NCBI RefSeq assembly: GCF_026341775.1 | Contig: NZ_JAPEOB010000002.1 | Span: 2,356,001-2,420,000 of the forward strand | DNA length: 64,000 nt | Source: Streptomyces sp. NBC_00654 | GTDB taxonomy: Bacteria > Actinomycetota > Actinomycetes > Streptomycetales > Streptomycetaceae | Direction: 5' to 3' | In this document: positions 10,386-18,204 of the stretch, piece after piece | Layout: each line of letters begins with the position of its first letter | How positions within the stretch are numbered: the stretch's first letter is position 1 | The notes under the pieces: generated by a model | What the model was told of the DNA's origin: nothing | The model's input: only the letters and a program-made list of their open reading frames with translations | Database searches by the model: none | Program-made: the position numbers and the translations under genes

Positions 10386-10558
10386 GCGCTCCACCGTATG
10401 TCCTCACCGTGTCCTCAACGCGATATGCCCTGGCCCTGGAGCGGATTGAGGCCTGCGCGTCCCGTACGTAGCGTCGCCCTCATGCCGAAAACTCGTCCAA
10501 CACCCCTTGTTCGCCCACGCAGTTCACACCGCCCGCCCGCCGGGACAGGGAACCCGGC

Positions 10559-12007
10559 ATGACTGCGGTGCCGAGCGCGGCGGCCACCGCCACCGGCCGC
10601 CGTGGACCGGCGCTGGTCGTGCTCTGCTTCGTTCAGTTCATGCTCGTTCTCGACGACAACGTGGTGAGCGTCGCGCTTCCCAGCATCCGGGACGACCTGG
10701 GCTTCGGCACCGGCGGCCTGGCATGGGTCGTCAACGCCTATTTCCTCGCCTTCGGCGGGCTGTTGCTGCTGTTCGGCCGTATGGCGGACCTGTTGGGCCG
10801 CAGACGTGTCTTCCTGATGGGTGTGGCGCTGTTCGGTGGAGCGAGTCTCCTCTGCGGGTTCGCACAGGAGCCCTGGCAGCTCGTGGCGGGCCGGTTCGTC
10901 CAGGGTGCGGGAGCGGCCATGGCGAGCCCGTCCTCGCTGGCGCTGATCGCGCTCCTGTTCCCGGGGGACAAGGAGCGCGCCAGGGCACTCAGCATCTGGG
11001 GCGGTATCGCGGCTCTGGGCGCCTCGCTGGGCCTGGTGATCTCCGGTGTGCTGACCGGGCTCACGTCCTGGCGCTGGATCTTCCTGATCAACCTGCCGGT
11101 GGCCCTCACCGCTCTGGCACTGCTCCCACGCCTGGTCCCGGAAAGCCGCGCCGGTCGCGCGGTACACCTCGACGTACCCGGTGCGGTACTGGGCACCGGA
11201 GCCGTACTGTCCCTGGTCTACGGCCTGCTCCGGGCCGGGGACTCGGGCTGGGGCCACCTGACCGCGGTCGGCCCCCTGGTTCTCGCCCTGGTACTGGCGG
11301 TCGCGTTCGCGGCGGTCGAGGCGCGCGCCGCCGAACCACTGGTGCCTCTGTCGTTCCTGTCCTTCCGCGTCCGCGCGGTCGCCAACGGGGCGACCCTGTT
11401 GTTCTCCGCCGCTTTCTACGCAATGGCCTTCCTGCTGATGGTGCATCTCCAGACCACCATCGGCTACGGCCCTCTCACGGCGGGACTCGCCTACCTGCCC
11501 TTCGGAGCCGGCATCCTCACCGGAATGTGGCTCTCCGCCCGCGCCGTGGACAGGCTCGGGACGCGCCCGGCTCTCGTCGTGTCGTTCCTGATCAGCGCGG
11601 TCGGACTGCTGTTGCTGTCCGGCATCACGCCGGAGGACGGTTACGTCCCGGGGGTACTGCCCGGCCTGCTCGTCACAAGCCTCGGCTGCGGCCTGAGCCT
11701 GCCCGCTCTGACCGTGGCCGCCCTCACCGGCACCACCGAGGACGACGCCGGCCTCGGCTCGGCCGTCCTGAGCTCGGTCCAACAGGTCGGTGGTGCGGTC
11801 GGGTTGGCAGTACTGGTCAGCCTGTCCACACGCCGCAGCGAGGCCCTGGCCACGGAGAACGGCCCCCTGCACGCCGCGACGGAAGGCTTCTCGTACGCGC
11901 TCAGGATCGCCGCCGCGCTCCTCGTGGTCGGCGCCGTACTCATCACCGCCGCGCTCAGGAAGAGCCGTTCCCCGGCCTCCGGTCGGCAATCGGGCCCGTC
12001 CGGGTAG
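10559..12007 (+). CDS. MFS exporter, DHA2 (EmrB/QacA) family
   Basis: A 482 aa proton-driven efflux pump with the DHA2 signature LVLDDNVVSVALPSI in TM1, motif A as GRMADLLGRRRVF, the motif C-like GIAALGASLGLVISGVL, and further hydrophobic segments to the C-terminus, consistent with 14 TM. Divergence from an AraC regulator suggests inducible expression. A strong hairpin lies 75 bp after its stop. The substrate is unknown. Confidence 0.9.
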   Translation: MTAVPSAAATATGRRGPALVVLCFVQFMLVLDDNVVSVALPSIRDDLGFGTGGLAWVVNAYFLAFGGLLLLFGRMADLLGRRRVFLMGVALFGGASLLCGFAQEPWQLVAGRFVQGAGAAMASPSSLALIALLFPGDKERARALSIWGGIAALGASLGLVISGVLTGLTSWRWIFLINLPVALTALALLPRLVPESRAGRAVHLDVPGAVLGTGAVLSLVYGLLRAGDSGWGHLTAVGPLVLALVLAVAFAAVEARAAEPLVPLSFLSFRVRAVANGATLLFSAAFYAMAFLLMVHLQTTIGYGPLTAGLAYLPFGAGILTGMWLSARAVDRLGTRPALVVSFLISAVGLLLLSGITPEDGYVPGVLPGLLVTSLGCGLSLPALTVAALTGTTEDDAGLGSAVLSSVQQVGGAVGLAVLVSLSTRRSEALATENGPLHAATEGFSYALRIAAALLVVGAVLITAALRKSRSPASGRQSGPSG

Positions 12008-12082
12008 GCGCCGGCCCGAAGCCGTCGGTACATCGATACGTCGGTACGTCGGTGACCTCGTGGATTCCGCAGGCGAACCGCG

Positions 12083-12119
12083 CCACCCCGCAGCCCACGG
12101 ACTGCGGGCTGCGGGGTGG
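12083..12119 (+). terminator. rho-independent-like hairpin after the MFS gene
   Basis: Arms CCACCCCGCAGCCC and GGGCTGCGGGGTGG pair over 14 bp around a 9-base loop. No T-run, as is usual for Streptomyces terminators. Confidence 0.65.
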
Positions 12120-12167
12120 TGGCGCAGACGCGGGACAGACCTGCGGACCGGGCGGCATGATGGGGGC

Positions 12168-13127
12168 ATGGCGTTGTCCACGGCGTTCACGAAGATGCTC
12201 GGTGTGCGGTATCCGATCGCGCTGGCTCCGATGGGCGGGACCGCCGGTGGAGCGCTGGCGGCGGCCGTCTCCCGGGCGGGCGGATTCGGGATTCTGGGCG
12301 GCGCGTACGGGGACCCGGAATGGCTGGCGCGTGAGGTACCGATCGCGGCGGAAGCCGAAAGGCCGTGGGGTGTCGGATTCCTGACCTGGGCGATCGATCT
12401 CGCCGCAGTGGAGACGGCGTTGGGCTACGGCCCCCGCGCGGTGATGCTGTCCTTCGGCGATCCGAGCCCGTACGCGGAGCGGATTCGCCGGGCAGGGGCA
12501 CTGCTGATCCTTCAGGTCACCGATCTGGAGGAGGCCGGACAGGCCGTGGACCTGGGCGCCGATGTGATCGTGGCGCAGGGCACCGAGAGCGGCGGACACG
12601 GAGCGGCACGCGGGCGGTCCACTCTGCCGTTCGTGCCCGCCGTGGTGGATCTCGCGGGTCCGGTACCGGTGCTGGCGGCGGGCGGGATCGCGGATGGGCG
12701 CGGCGTGGCGGCGGCTCTCGTGCTGGGAGCCGCCGGAGCACTCATCGGCACCCGTTTCCAGGCCACCACCGAATCCCTGGCCGATCCTTCGATCACCGAG
12801 TCGATCATCGCGGGGCGGGGGCAGGACACCGAGCTCAGCACCGTACTGGACATCGCACGCGGCTCCTCGTGGCCATCGAAGTACCCCGCCCGCACCCTCG
12901 GCCACCCCTACCTCGACCGCTGGCGCGGCCGGGAGGCCGAACTCGCCGCCGACCCCGGGGCCCGTCAGGCGTACGAGGCCGGCGTGGCACGAGGCGCGGT
13001 GCCCCCACAGCCGGTCTGGGCGGGCGAGGCCGTCGACCTCATCACCGACCTGCCCTCGGCGGAGACCGTGGTCACCACCATGGCCACCCAGGCCCAGGAG
13101 GCCCTGGCCCGAGCGGGGCGCGACTGA
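12168..13127 (+). CDS. nitronate monooxygenase-family flavoprotein
   Basis: A 319 aa FMN-dependent TIM-barrel protein of the nitronate monooxygenase/2-nitropropane dioxygenase family. It shows YPIALAPMGGTAGGALAAAV at the N-terminus, AQGTESGGHG (the family's catalytic-His region), AAGGIADGRGVAAALVLGA and GTRFQATTES for FMN phosphate binding. The expected reaction is oxidation of alkyl nitronates by O2. The preceding GGGGG is the ribosome site. It is monocistronic. Confidence 0.9.
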   Translation: MALSTAFTKMLGVRYPIALAPMGGTAGGALAAAVSRAGGFGILGGAYGDPEWLAREVPIAAEAERPWGVGFLTWAIDLAAVETALGYGPRAVMLSFGDPSPYAERIRRAGALLILQVTDLEEAGQAVDLGADVIVAQGTESGGHGAARGRSTLPFVPAVVDLAGPVPVLAAGGIADGRGVAAALVLGAAGALIGTRFQATTESLADPSITESIIAGRGQDTELSTVLDIARGSSWPSKYPARTLGHPYLDRWRGREAELAADPGARQAYEAGVARGAVPPQPVWAGEAVDLITDLPSAETVVTTMATQAQEALARAGRD

Positions 13128-13532
13128 CCCACCCGGCCCGTCAGTGCCGGACGTGGCGCGTTGCGGTCCCCGTACGCGCGGGCATGGTCCGGACCGCCGG
13201 TGAGTTCGCCATCTGCTCGGGCCGGTTCCTGCACTGCGTCCCCGACCATCAACTCGACCGCGTCCAGCGCGGCGTGCCACGGGAAAGACCGGGGTCCTGC
13301 CGCGCAGGCCATGAGGTGCAGAACTCGTCGGGTCATACCTGGAGTCCGAATGGATGTGCCCGCAGGACAGCCGCATTCGAGTGCTGTGAGTCACGCAGCC
13401 CGCAGGGCCGACAAGTTGAACACCCTCCCGAGCCGGTCGTCTCGGGAGGGCAGAGAGCACGTAGCTACACGCTGCGCCTCATCTGACGATGAAAGCGCCC
13501 CTTCGTCTTCGGGCACTTTCGTGCGTCCGGAG
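13128..13532. other. gene-free stretch with a hairpin
   Basis: No supportable gene is seen. A 10-bp perfect stem (CCCTCCCGAG at 13423-13432 with CTCGGGAGGG at 13441-13450) may end transcription from the left. Short open frames here lack ribosome sites and family features. This stretch is the left edge of the accessory region. Confidence 0.5.
13491..13520 (-). terminator. terminator after the XRE regulator gene
   Basis: GAAAGCGCCC pairs with GGGCACTTTC with one mismatch around a 10-base loop, 12 bases after the regulator's stop on the minus strand. Confidence 0.5.
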
Positions 13533-14384
13533 TCAGACGAGGGCTTCGATGGCTTTCACCACGAGGGCCCGCGCCGCTGCCCCGTACACGGCGGTCTGCC
13601 GCAACTGTTCGAACGCCTTCGTGTAGAGGGCGATCTCGCTGGGCTGTGTGATGCGGACCTGCGCGGAGATCAGCTCGACCGAGACCAACGTGTCGTCGTA
13701 GACGTGAAAAGTCTCTCGCGGCCACTGCTCGCGGTGCTCGGTCGCCGGGATGATGCCGAGCGACACCGCGGGCAGAGCTCCGGCGGTGAGGAGGTAACCG
13801 AGCTGAGCGGCCATCGCGTCGGCGCCCCCGATCCGGTAGTGCAGCACAGCTTCCTCAACGAGAAGGACGAAGCGGTGGCCCCGCTCGTGGATGATGCGCG
13901 AACGCTCCACGCGGGCGCGGGCTGCTTCCGCGCTGTCGTCGACGGGCAGGTCGCGGAAGCGGGCACTCATCCCGAGCACAGCCGCCGCGTAGCCCTCGGT
14001 CTGGAGCAGGCCAGGGACCAAAGAGGAAGAATAGACACGGAACAGCTCGGTCTGGCGGAAGAACGCCACGGCACTGTCCTGGAGCTGCCTCAGCCCGTGG
14101 CGTGTGCGGTGGCGCCACTCGGTGTACATCGACTCGGCGTGCAGCGACTGCGCGATCAGGTCATCCGCCTGCTCGTCGACTCCGAGAGTGTGGCACCACA
14201 GCCGGATGTCCGTGGCCGTCGGCGCAGTGCGTGCGTTTTCGATCCGGGAGGTCTTCGAGTGGTGCCAGCCGCATCCGGTGGCCAGCTCCACGACCGTCAG
14301 CCCGGCAGCCCTGCGGAGGTCACGCAGCCGCAGGGCGACGGTCTCCCGCGCAGCCTGAGCGGAGGAGGACGGGGATGTGGTCAT
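13533..14384 (-). CDS. XRE-family regulator with DUF5753 sensor domain
   Basis: A 283 aa regulator. A helix-turn-helix at about 15-70 (LRDLRRAAGLTVVELATGCGWHHSKTSRIEN read in pieces) is followed by the DUF5753 region with the family landmarks VPGLLQTEGYA and LVEEAVLHYRIGG. Streptomyces has many such proteins, usually paired with DUF397 or DUF6879 partners, and several affect development. Here the partner is the DUF6879 gene 25 bases upstream in the same direction. It ends at a good hairpin. Confidence 0.9.
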   Translation of the reverse strand: MTTSPSSSAQAARETVALRLRDLRRAAGLTVVELATGCGWHHSKTSRIENARTAPTATDIRLWCHTLGVDEQADDLIAQSLHAESMYTEWRHRTRHGLRQLQDSAVAFFRQTELFRVYSSSLVPGLLQTEGYAAAVLGMSARFRDLPVDDSAEAARARVERSRIIHERGHRFVLLVEEAVLHYRIGGADAMAAQLGYLLTAGALPAVSLGIIPATEHREQWPRETFHVYDDTLVSVELISAQVRITQPSEIALYTKAFEQLRQTAVYGAAARALVVKAIEALV

Positions 14385-14409
14385 GTGCGGGCCTGTCCGG
14401 GTGCTGCCG

Positions 14410-14940
14410 CTAGCGGATCTCGTACTGGTCGTGCGGCGCAGCCCGATCCCAGACCCCTACGAAGGCTTCGCTGCACAGCTTCACCGCTGCTGGATCGCTG
14501 GTGATCTCGGGGCCCTGGGACGAGCCGTCGCCGGCGAAGTGGTTCCACTGGACCAGTTGGTCGTCGAAGAGCCAGAAATCGTTGCCGGGCAGAGCGATCC
14601 CCGATGTCTCGCGTCGGGGCAGCCACCGCACTAGTTCCCCGGCGGCGATGTTCGTGAAGGTGCCGGAGTGTTCGTAGCGGATGTACTCGCTGACTGGCTC
14701 GGACACGATGCGGGCCCGACGCATGACCACGCCACGGTCCACAGTGTCGGCGACAAGGTCGAGCCAGGGCCGCCACCAGGATGTCGGGTCTGCCGGGTCG
14801 TGCCGGAATCCTGCCCGCCACTCGGCGAACGGTCCTTTCTCGTAGTCGACGGCGTAGGAGTCACGCATTTCGAGGTGCACGGCGGACCGCTCGCATCCAG
14901 CCAGCAGGTCACGGAACGTCGTTGGCACGTTCGACGGCAT
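14410..14940 (-). CDS. DUF6879 protein
   Basis: A 176 aa cytoplasmic protein with the DUF6879 pattern: FRDLLAGCERSAVHLEMRDSY at the N-terminus, RRARIVSEPVSEYIRYEH in the middle, and FWLFDDQLVQWNHFAGDG near the end. The biochemical role is unknown; the family is normally encoded beside XRE-DUF5753 regulators, as here. It overlaps the end of the upstream 87 aa gene by 32 bases, so translation is probably coupled. Confidence 0.85.
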   Translation of the reverse strand: MPSNVPTTFRDLLAGCERSAVHLEMRDSYAVDYEKGPFAEWRAGFRHDPADPTSWWRPWLDLVADTVDRGVVMRRARIVSEPVSEYIRYEHSGTFTNIAAGELVRWLPRRETSGIALPGNDFWLFDDQLVQWNHFAGDGSSQGPEITSDPAAVKLCSEAFVGVWDRAAPHDQYEIR

Positions 14941-15172
14941 CGCACGCCTTCCTGATCATGTCCACCATCCTGGCGGGGATGCGGATGACAGCCTCGGTGT
15001 CCGGGATCCCTGCGGCGTGGCCCGGCAGTTTCAACGCCGCGCATTCGGCTTCGAGTTCGGCTCCCGGCTTCCACCCCTGGAAGACGAGTTCCTTCTTCTT
15101 CTGATCGACCCACACAGTGGGGCTCTCGTGGTCCCCGGTCTCGGGATCGATCCCGATGAACAGTAGCGACAT
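14909..15172 (-). CDS. small protein upstream of DUF6879
   Basis: An 87 aa protein: MSLLFIGIDPETGDHESPTV, then WVDQKKKELVFQGWKPGAE, then a C-terminal helix with IPARMVDMIRKACD. I know no function; it resembles small partners found with XRE/DUF6879 loci. The ATG is set by GGAGG ten bases upstream. It is the first gene of the three-gene minus-strand unit, facing the plus-strand small genes across a 189-bp divergent region. Confidence 0.8.
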   Translation of the reverse strand: MSLLFIGIDPETGDHESPTVWVDQKKKELVFQGWKPGAELEAECAALKLPGHAAGIPDTEAVIRIPARMVDMIRKACDAVERANDVP

Positions 15173-15194
15173 GATGCGGCCTCCGGCTGAGTGA

Positions 15195-15315
15195 TGTGCA
15201 GTTGTGTGCAACACCGTTGAGCACAATGGAACTTCGGTCAAGGGCGCGTTGTTGCGTGTGCCACTGGAAGAGGGGTTGTGCGCACAGATCTGCACATGAC
15301 TGGTGTGCACGCACA
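15195..15315. promoter_or_regulatory. divergent control region with repeated TGTGC motifs
   Basis: Between the two divergent units lie TGTGCA at 15195, the dyad GTTGTGTGCAAC at 15201-15212, the palindrome TGTGCGCACA at 15277-15286, TGCACA near 15291, and TGTGCACGCACA at 15304-15315. Such clustering suggests operators for the XRE protein acting on both promoters. It is a motif seen by eye; no -10/-35 is assigned. Confidence 0.45.
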
Positions 15316-15361
15316 GGCGGTCTCTACGGTCTGAGGTCCACTCCGATGAATCAGGGGGCCC

Positions 15362-15574
15362 ATGGCTGTGCGACAGCTACCGCCGATCAGCACACTGTCG
15401 GAACAGCAGCAGCGTGGTACGGCGTGTACGTGGTGCGCGGCCCCGCTCGGCACCGGCCTGGGTATCGACCTGGGCGAGCAGCGGGTCCGGCCCGCCGCGG
15501 GCGCTGCGTACTCGTGGTTCCCCCGCGAGTGCCTGGACGCGCTGGCGTGCGCGGGGCGGAGGGTGGCCCGGTGA
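15362..15574 (+). CDS. small Cys-containing protein
   Basis: A 70 aa protein of unknown function. It has CTWC at about 22-25 and C57/C63 further on, which could form one metal site. The ATG has AGGGGG upstream. Its stop overlaps the GTG of the next gene by four bases (GTGA), so the three plus-strand genes are translationally coupled. Similar small proteins occur beside XRE-DUF regulators in Streptomyces, from memory. Confidence 0.7.
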   Translation: MAVRQLPPISTLSEQQQRGTACTWCAAPLGTGLGIDLGEQRVRPAAGAAYSWFPRECLDALACAGRRVAR

Positions 15575-15729
15575 GGGCATCGGCCCGGCAAGGGACCACG
15601 CACAAGCCGCCGGACTTCGCGTATCAGACGTACCTCGGGCACACCCTGGTGTGCGACGCCTGCCGTAAAGGAGCCACCTGCGCCACGGTCATACGCCCGG
15701 GCCGCGCCTGGCGGAAGGAACGCAGGTGA
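15571..15729 (+). CDS. small Cys-containing protein, coupled
   Basis: A 52 aa product, basic, with CDACRKGATC in the second half, which could bind metal. It starts at a GTG inside the previous stop and ends in a GTGA overlap with the next gene. No known family is recognised. Confidence 0.6.
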   Translation: MRASARQGTTHKPPDFAYQTYLGHTLVCDACRKGATCATVIRPGRAWRKERR

Positions 15730-16058
15730 AGTGCCACCACAACGGCGGCGTCCACGACTTCCCCATCGAGACGGACGGCATGGCCCGCTGCCCGGAACAC
15801 GGAGTCACACTCCTCTGGCACGGCGAACCGATCACCAACGCCGAGCTGACCCGGACGGCGACCGGTTGGTCCCACATGGACGATGCCCTGGCCCTGGCCG
15901 AGGAAGCACGCGCCGACACACACAGCGCCCTCTGTCGGGCCTCGGAGCGACCGCACCTGACTGACGCACACGACCACTGCCGACGCGCTGATTGCGCGTG
16001 CCACTGCCACACCACTCAGACGGTGTCCTATGTGGTGAGTCGGACGAGTCGCTTGTAG
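15726..16058 (+). CDS. Cys/His-rich small protein, 3' end replaced by an insertion sequence
   Basis: A protein of 110 aa as it now reads. The first 97 residues are native: MKCHHNGGVHDF, RCPEHGVTLLWHGEPI, and a C-terminal cluster CRRADCACHCH. The reading frame then enters the IS5-type element at 16019 and ends inside it. Without that element the frame would run into the end repeat of the older element and stop at about 16939, giving a tail of about 17 other residues. The native C-terminus is therefore unknown. The Cys/His content suggests zinc binding; no family is recognised. Confidence 0.6.
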   Translation: MKCHHNGGVHDFPIETDGMARCPEHGVTLLWHGEPITNAELTRTATGWSHMDDALALAEEARADTHSALCRASERPHLTDAHDHCRRADCACHCHTTQTVSYVVSRTSRL

Positions 16059-16887
16059 CAGCACAGGGCTGTGGCGAGTCCGAGAAAGGCCGGGTAGTCG
16101 ACGGGTTGGCGCTCGTAGCGGGGGCTGAGCCGGCGGTACCCGGTCAGCCACGACATCGCCCGCTCGATCACCCACCTGCGACGGCCGAGGCATTCGCTGG
16201 ACTCGATGCCATTGCGTGCGATGCGGACGCCGATGCGCTGCCCCATAGCCATTTCCGCAGGTGGGGCACGTCGTAGGCTTTGTCCGCGTGCAGTCGCTGG
16301 GGCTTGAAGTGCCGACCGCGGTGGGGGTCGTGTCGCGTTTGGTGTGGCCGGCGACCATGGGCTTCAGGGCGAGGCTGTCGTGGACGTTCGCGGCGGAGAC
16401 GCCGACGACCAGGGGCAGTCCGTTCGCGTCCGACAGGACGTGCATCCCGGAACCCGGCCTACCCCGGTCCACAGCGCTCGGACCTGTGTGTTCGCCCCCT
16501 TTTCGGCCCGCACGTGCGCGGAGCCCAGCACGACGCGCGAGACGTCGATGACGCCGGCGTCGTCGAGGCGGTACACCACCGCTTCATGGCGGCGGCCCCG
16601 GACACCGGCCCTCGACCAGATCATGAAGCGACGGTGCACCGTCGACTTCGACACCCCGAAACACGGCGGCAAAGCCCGCCAAGAACACCCGCTGACCAGC
16701 GCATAGACGATCGCCGCGAACAACGTCTCATCAGGCGTGTCCTGCGTCCCACCGCCCTGCGGCCGCACCCTCGACGGCGGGGTCAGAGGCCTCGCGATCT
16801 CCCACAGCCCGTCCGGAACAATCCAACTCCAGGTCCCCTGCCCCATGTTGGACAGTGCTACCCAGCCTCACCACATAGGACTCCGTC
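16019..16887 (-). mobile_element. IS5-family insertion sequence, 869 bp, with TCA target duplication
   Basis: The ends read GACGGTGTCCTATGTGGTGAG (left) and GACGGAGTCCTATGTGGTGAG (right, reverse strand), imperfect inverted repeats with one difference in the first 21 bases. They are flanked by TCA at 16016-16018 and 16888-16890, a 3-bp TNA-type duplication expected for an IS5-family group. The inside encodes one broken transposase on the minus strand. It inserted exactly at the outer edge of another element's end repeat. Confidence 0.85.
16028..16846 (-). pseudogene. IS5-family transposase, OrfA/OrfB with two extra frameshifts
   Basis: OrfA runs from 16846 with helix-turn-helix residues (WRALPPCFGVSKSTVHRRF). 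At AAAAGGGGGC (about 16493-16504) a -1 shift joins it to OrfB (MHVLSDANGLPLVVGVSAAN), the normal programmed site. OrfB is then broken twice: an extra AC after the VAGH codons near 16350, and one missing base after KWLWG near 16248. The frame then resumes with QRIGVRIARNG and ERAMSWLTGYRRL. Unless these are sequencing errors the transposase is dead. Confidence 0.8.
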
Positions 16888-16899
16888 TCAGAGGTCATC

Positions 16900-17235
16900 T
16901 CATTTGGTGTCTACGTGTGGGGAATCCGCGACAAGTTGAGCCATCTCGCGCAGGCGGTGCCAGTACGCAGGGTCGTCCGCTTCGCTGAGTACAGGTATGA
17001 CCCGGTCCAGGCGGGCGATGCAGCGAAGCAGAATGCTTCGACCTCGCGCTTCGAGCTCGCCGCCGTTCTTGATCCAGGTGAAAACCCAGCCTGCGGTTTC
17101 CGAGTCCAGCATCACCATGTCGAAGCCGGCCCGGTCCGCGCCGCCCAATCTGGAAGGAAAGGGCAATTTCATGAACTCTTGATACAGGCGTGATGCGGCC
17201 TCAAGCGTAGTTTCTTTGCTCACGCGGACCATCAT
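16900..17235 (-). CDS. unknown small protein inside the IS remnant
   Basis: A 111 aa soluble protein, not a transposase and not a family I recognise. It contains LEAASRLYQEFMKLPFPSRL, FDMVMLDSETAGWVFTWI, and a helical C-terminal half (ILLRCIARLDRVIPVLSEAD). The start at ATGATG (17235) is a guess; ATG 17256 adds MRCESCA. The base composition is less GC-extreme than the flanking core genes. It could be immunity- or regulation-like, but nothing in the sequence says so. Confidence 0.6.
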   Translation of the reverse strand: MMVRVSKETTLEAASRLYQEFMKLPFPSRLGGADRAGFDMVMLDSETAGWVFTWIKNGGELEARGRSILLRCIARLDRVIPVLSEADDPAYWHRLREMAQLVADSPHVDTK

Positions 17236-17289
17236 GGCGCAGCTTTCACAACGCATGGAGTCGTCTTGGTCTGCGGCAGCAGATGAGGG

Positions 17290-17479
17290 TGCAGGTGAGG
17301 CTGGTGAAGGCGGGGAAGACCAGGCGGTGGAGCTTGGCCCACACCCTGGCCTTCGTCCACTCGGTGATCGCCATGCGACGTCTGCCACCACCTCGCGGCC
17401 GCGACGGCGCCTACGGCACCGCCCACGGGAACAACTCCCATAATTCGTCGGGCACCAGCCGCTCAGCGATCCCCACCAC
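17290..17479 (-). pseudogene. IS5-type transposase N-terminal fragment with internal deletion
   Basis: The frame VVGIAERLVPDELWELF matches the usual start of an IS5-type transposase. A TAG follows, then in another frame APSRPRGGGRRR joined directly to ITEWTKARVWAKLHRLV. In intact relatives about 50 residues, including the helix-turn-helix, lie between those two pieces. The C-terminal catalytic half is absent. Confidence 0.65.
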
Positions 17480-17549
17480 GGCGAGCAGCCTACCCGGCCA
17501 AATGGGATGACCTCTGAAACGGGAACCCGGCTCAAGGCGGAACCTTGGC

Positions 17550-17810
17550 CTATTTTATATTGTGATCGGAAAATTCATGCCCGCAATTACGGCAGGGATC
17601 ACCAGGGCGACTAAACCGGAATCCGTCACAGTTCATACAGACAAGGCAGTTCAGATCAGGCCCTGATCCGTTGATCAGGCCCACGCCTTCCAGACGAGAG
17701 CGAGCGTTTTCCTGCACCTCACGTAGCTTCGATCTTACCTTTTCCAGATCTTCGGCATTTTCCTTGAGGGCACGCTTCTGGGTATCTGTCAGATCAGCGT
17801 TGGGGTTCAC
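17550..17810 (-). CDS. small coiled-coil/zinc-ribbon protein
   Basis: An 86 aa protein with a charged helical N-terminus (TDTQKRALKENAEDLEKVRS) likely to form a coiled coil, and a C-terminal four-Cys module: CLVCMNCDGF and CRNCGHEFSDH. The GTG start is set by GGAGG six bases upstream. It is lower in GC than core genes and probably imported. The function is unknown. Confidence 0.7.
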   Translation of the reverse strand: MNPNADLTDTQKRALKENAEDLEKVRSKLREVQENARSRLEGVGLINGSGPDLNCLVCMNCDGFRFSRPGDPCRNCGHEFSDHNIK

Positions 17811-18007
17811 CGTCCACCTCCACCTCTGGCCCACCACTCGAATTACATTCTCACACCTGTCCCACAGGTCGGCATTTTGAGCCTGCCACTCGCTAAATCA
17901 TCGAGAATGCTGGGCGCGTCTGGACACATCAGTTCGTCCGGCAGGCAGAGTCCGAACGAGGCATGCGGCACGACACCTCTCCCCCACCCCTGCGGCCAGG
18001 AACGAAC

Positions 18008-18048
18008 AAGGCCCAGGCTCCCGGTGCGGAACCGGCGGCCTGGGCCTT
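18008..18048 (-). terminator. original chromosomal terminator downstream of tRNA-Val, now displaced
   Basis: AAGGCCCAGG pairs with CCTGGGCCTT, with an inner CCGGT/ACCGG stem. On the minus strand it is followed by TTGTTCG. It sits just beyond the left att copy, as the hairpin at 20951-20982 sits beside the intact tRNA, so it probably served the tRNA before integration. Confidence 0.6.
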
Positions 18049-18060
18049 CGTCGTGCTTCC

Positions 18061-18100
18061 TGCTGGTGGGCGCGGACGGTTTCGAACCGCCGACATCTGC
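18061..18100 (-). repeat. left attachment site: duplicated 3' end of tRNA-Val
   Basis: Forty bases are identical to 20986-21025, covering the CCA end, acceptor 3' strand, T-arm and part of the variable region. Identity decays in the anticodon arm. The copy has no 5' half, so it is not a tRNA gene. It marks one end of the integrated element. Confidence 0.85.
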
Positions 18101-18204
18101 GTTGCAAGTTCGGCTGAAGGCGGCTAATGATCACGGCGGGCTCAGTGACGGCTGCCGTCCATGGCCCTCCGGGACTGCCGTTGTACACCAACGTTGATGT
18201 CAGA

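Larger units (their letters stand above)
16889..17516 (-). mobile_element. remnant IS5-type element enclosing a non-transposase gene
   Basis: CAGAGGTCATCTCATTTGG at 16889-16907 and its inverted copy at 17498-17516 match at 18 of 19 positions. Just inside the right repeat lies the start of an IS5-type transposase with a large internal deletion. The left two thirds hold an unrelated 111-codon open frame whose TGA lies inside the left repeat. No clear target duplication is seen at the outer flanks. Confidence 0.6.

Noticed and set aside
12965..13336. A 123-codon minus-strand frame with a flavoprotein-like opening MTRRVLHLMACAAG
   Set aside because: It overlaps the end of the nitronate monooxygenase gene, has no family match I can support, and no ribosome site.
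15196..15729. A 177-codon plus-strand frame through the divergent region
   Set aside because: Only its last 52 codons look real, starting at the coupled GTG 15571; the rest crosses the operator-like region and another gene.
18061..18135. A second tRNA-Val gene
   Set aside because: Only the 3' part is present; no anticodon or 5' acceptor strand. It is an att duplication.
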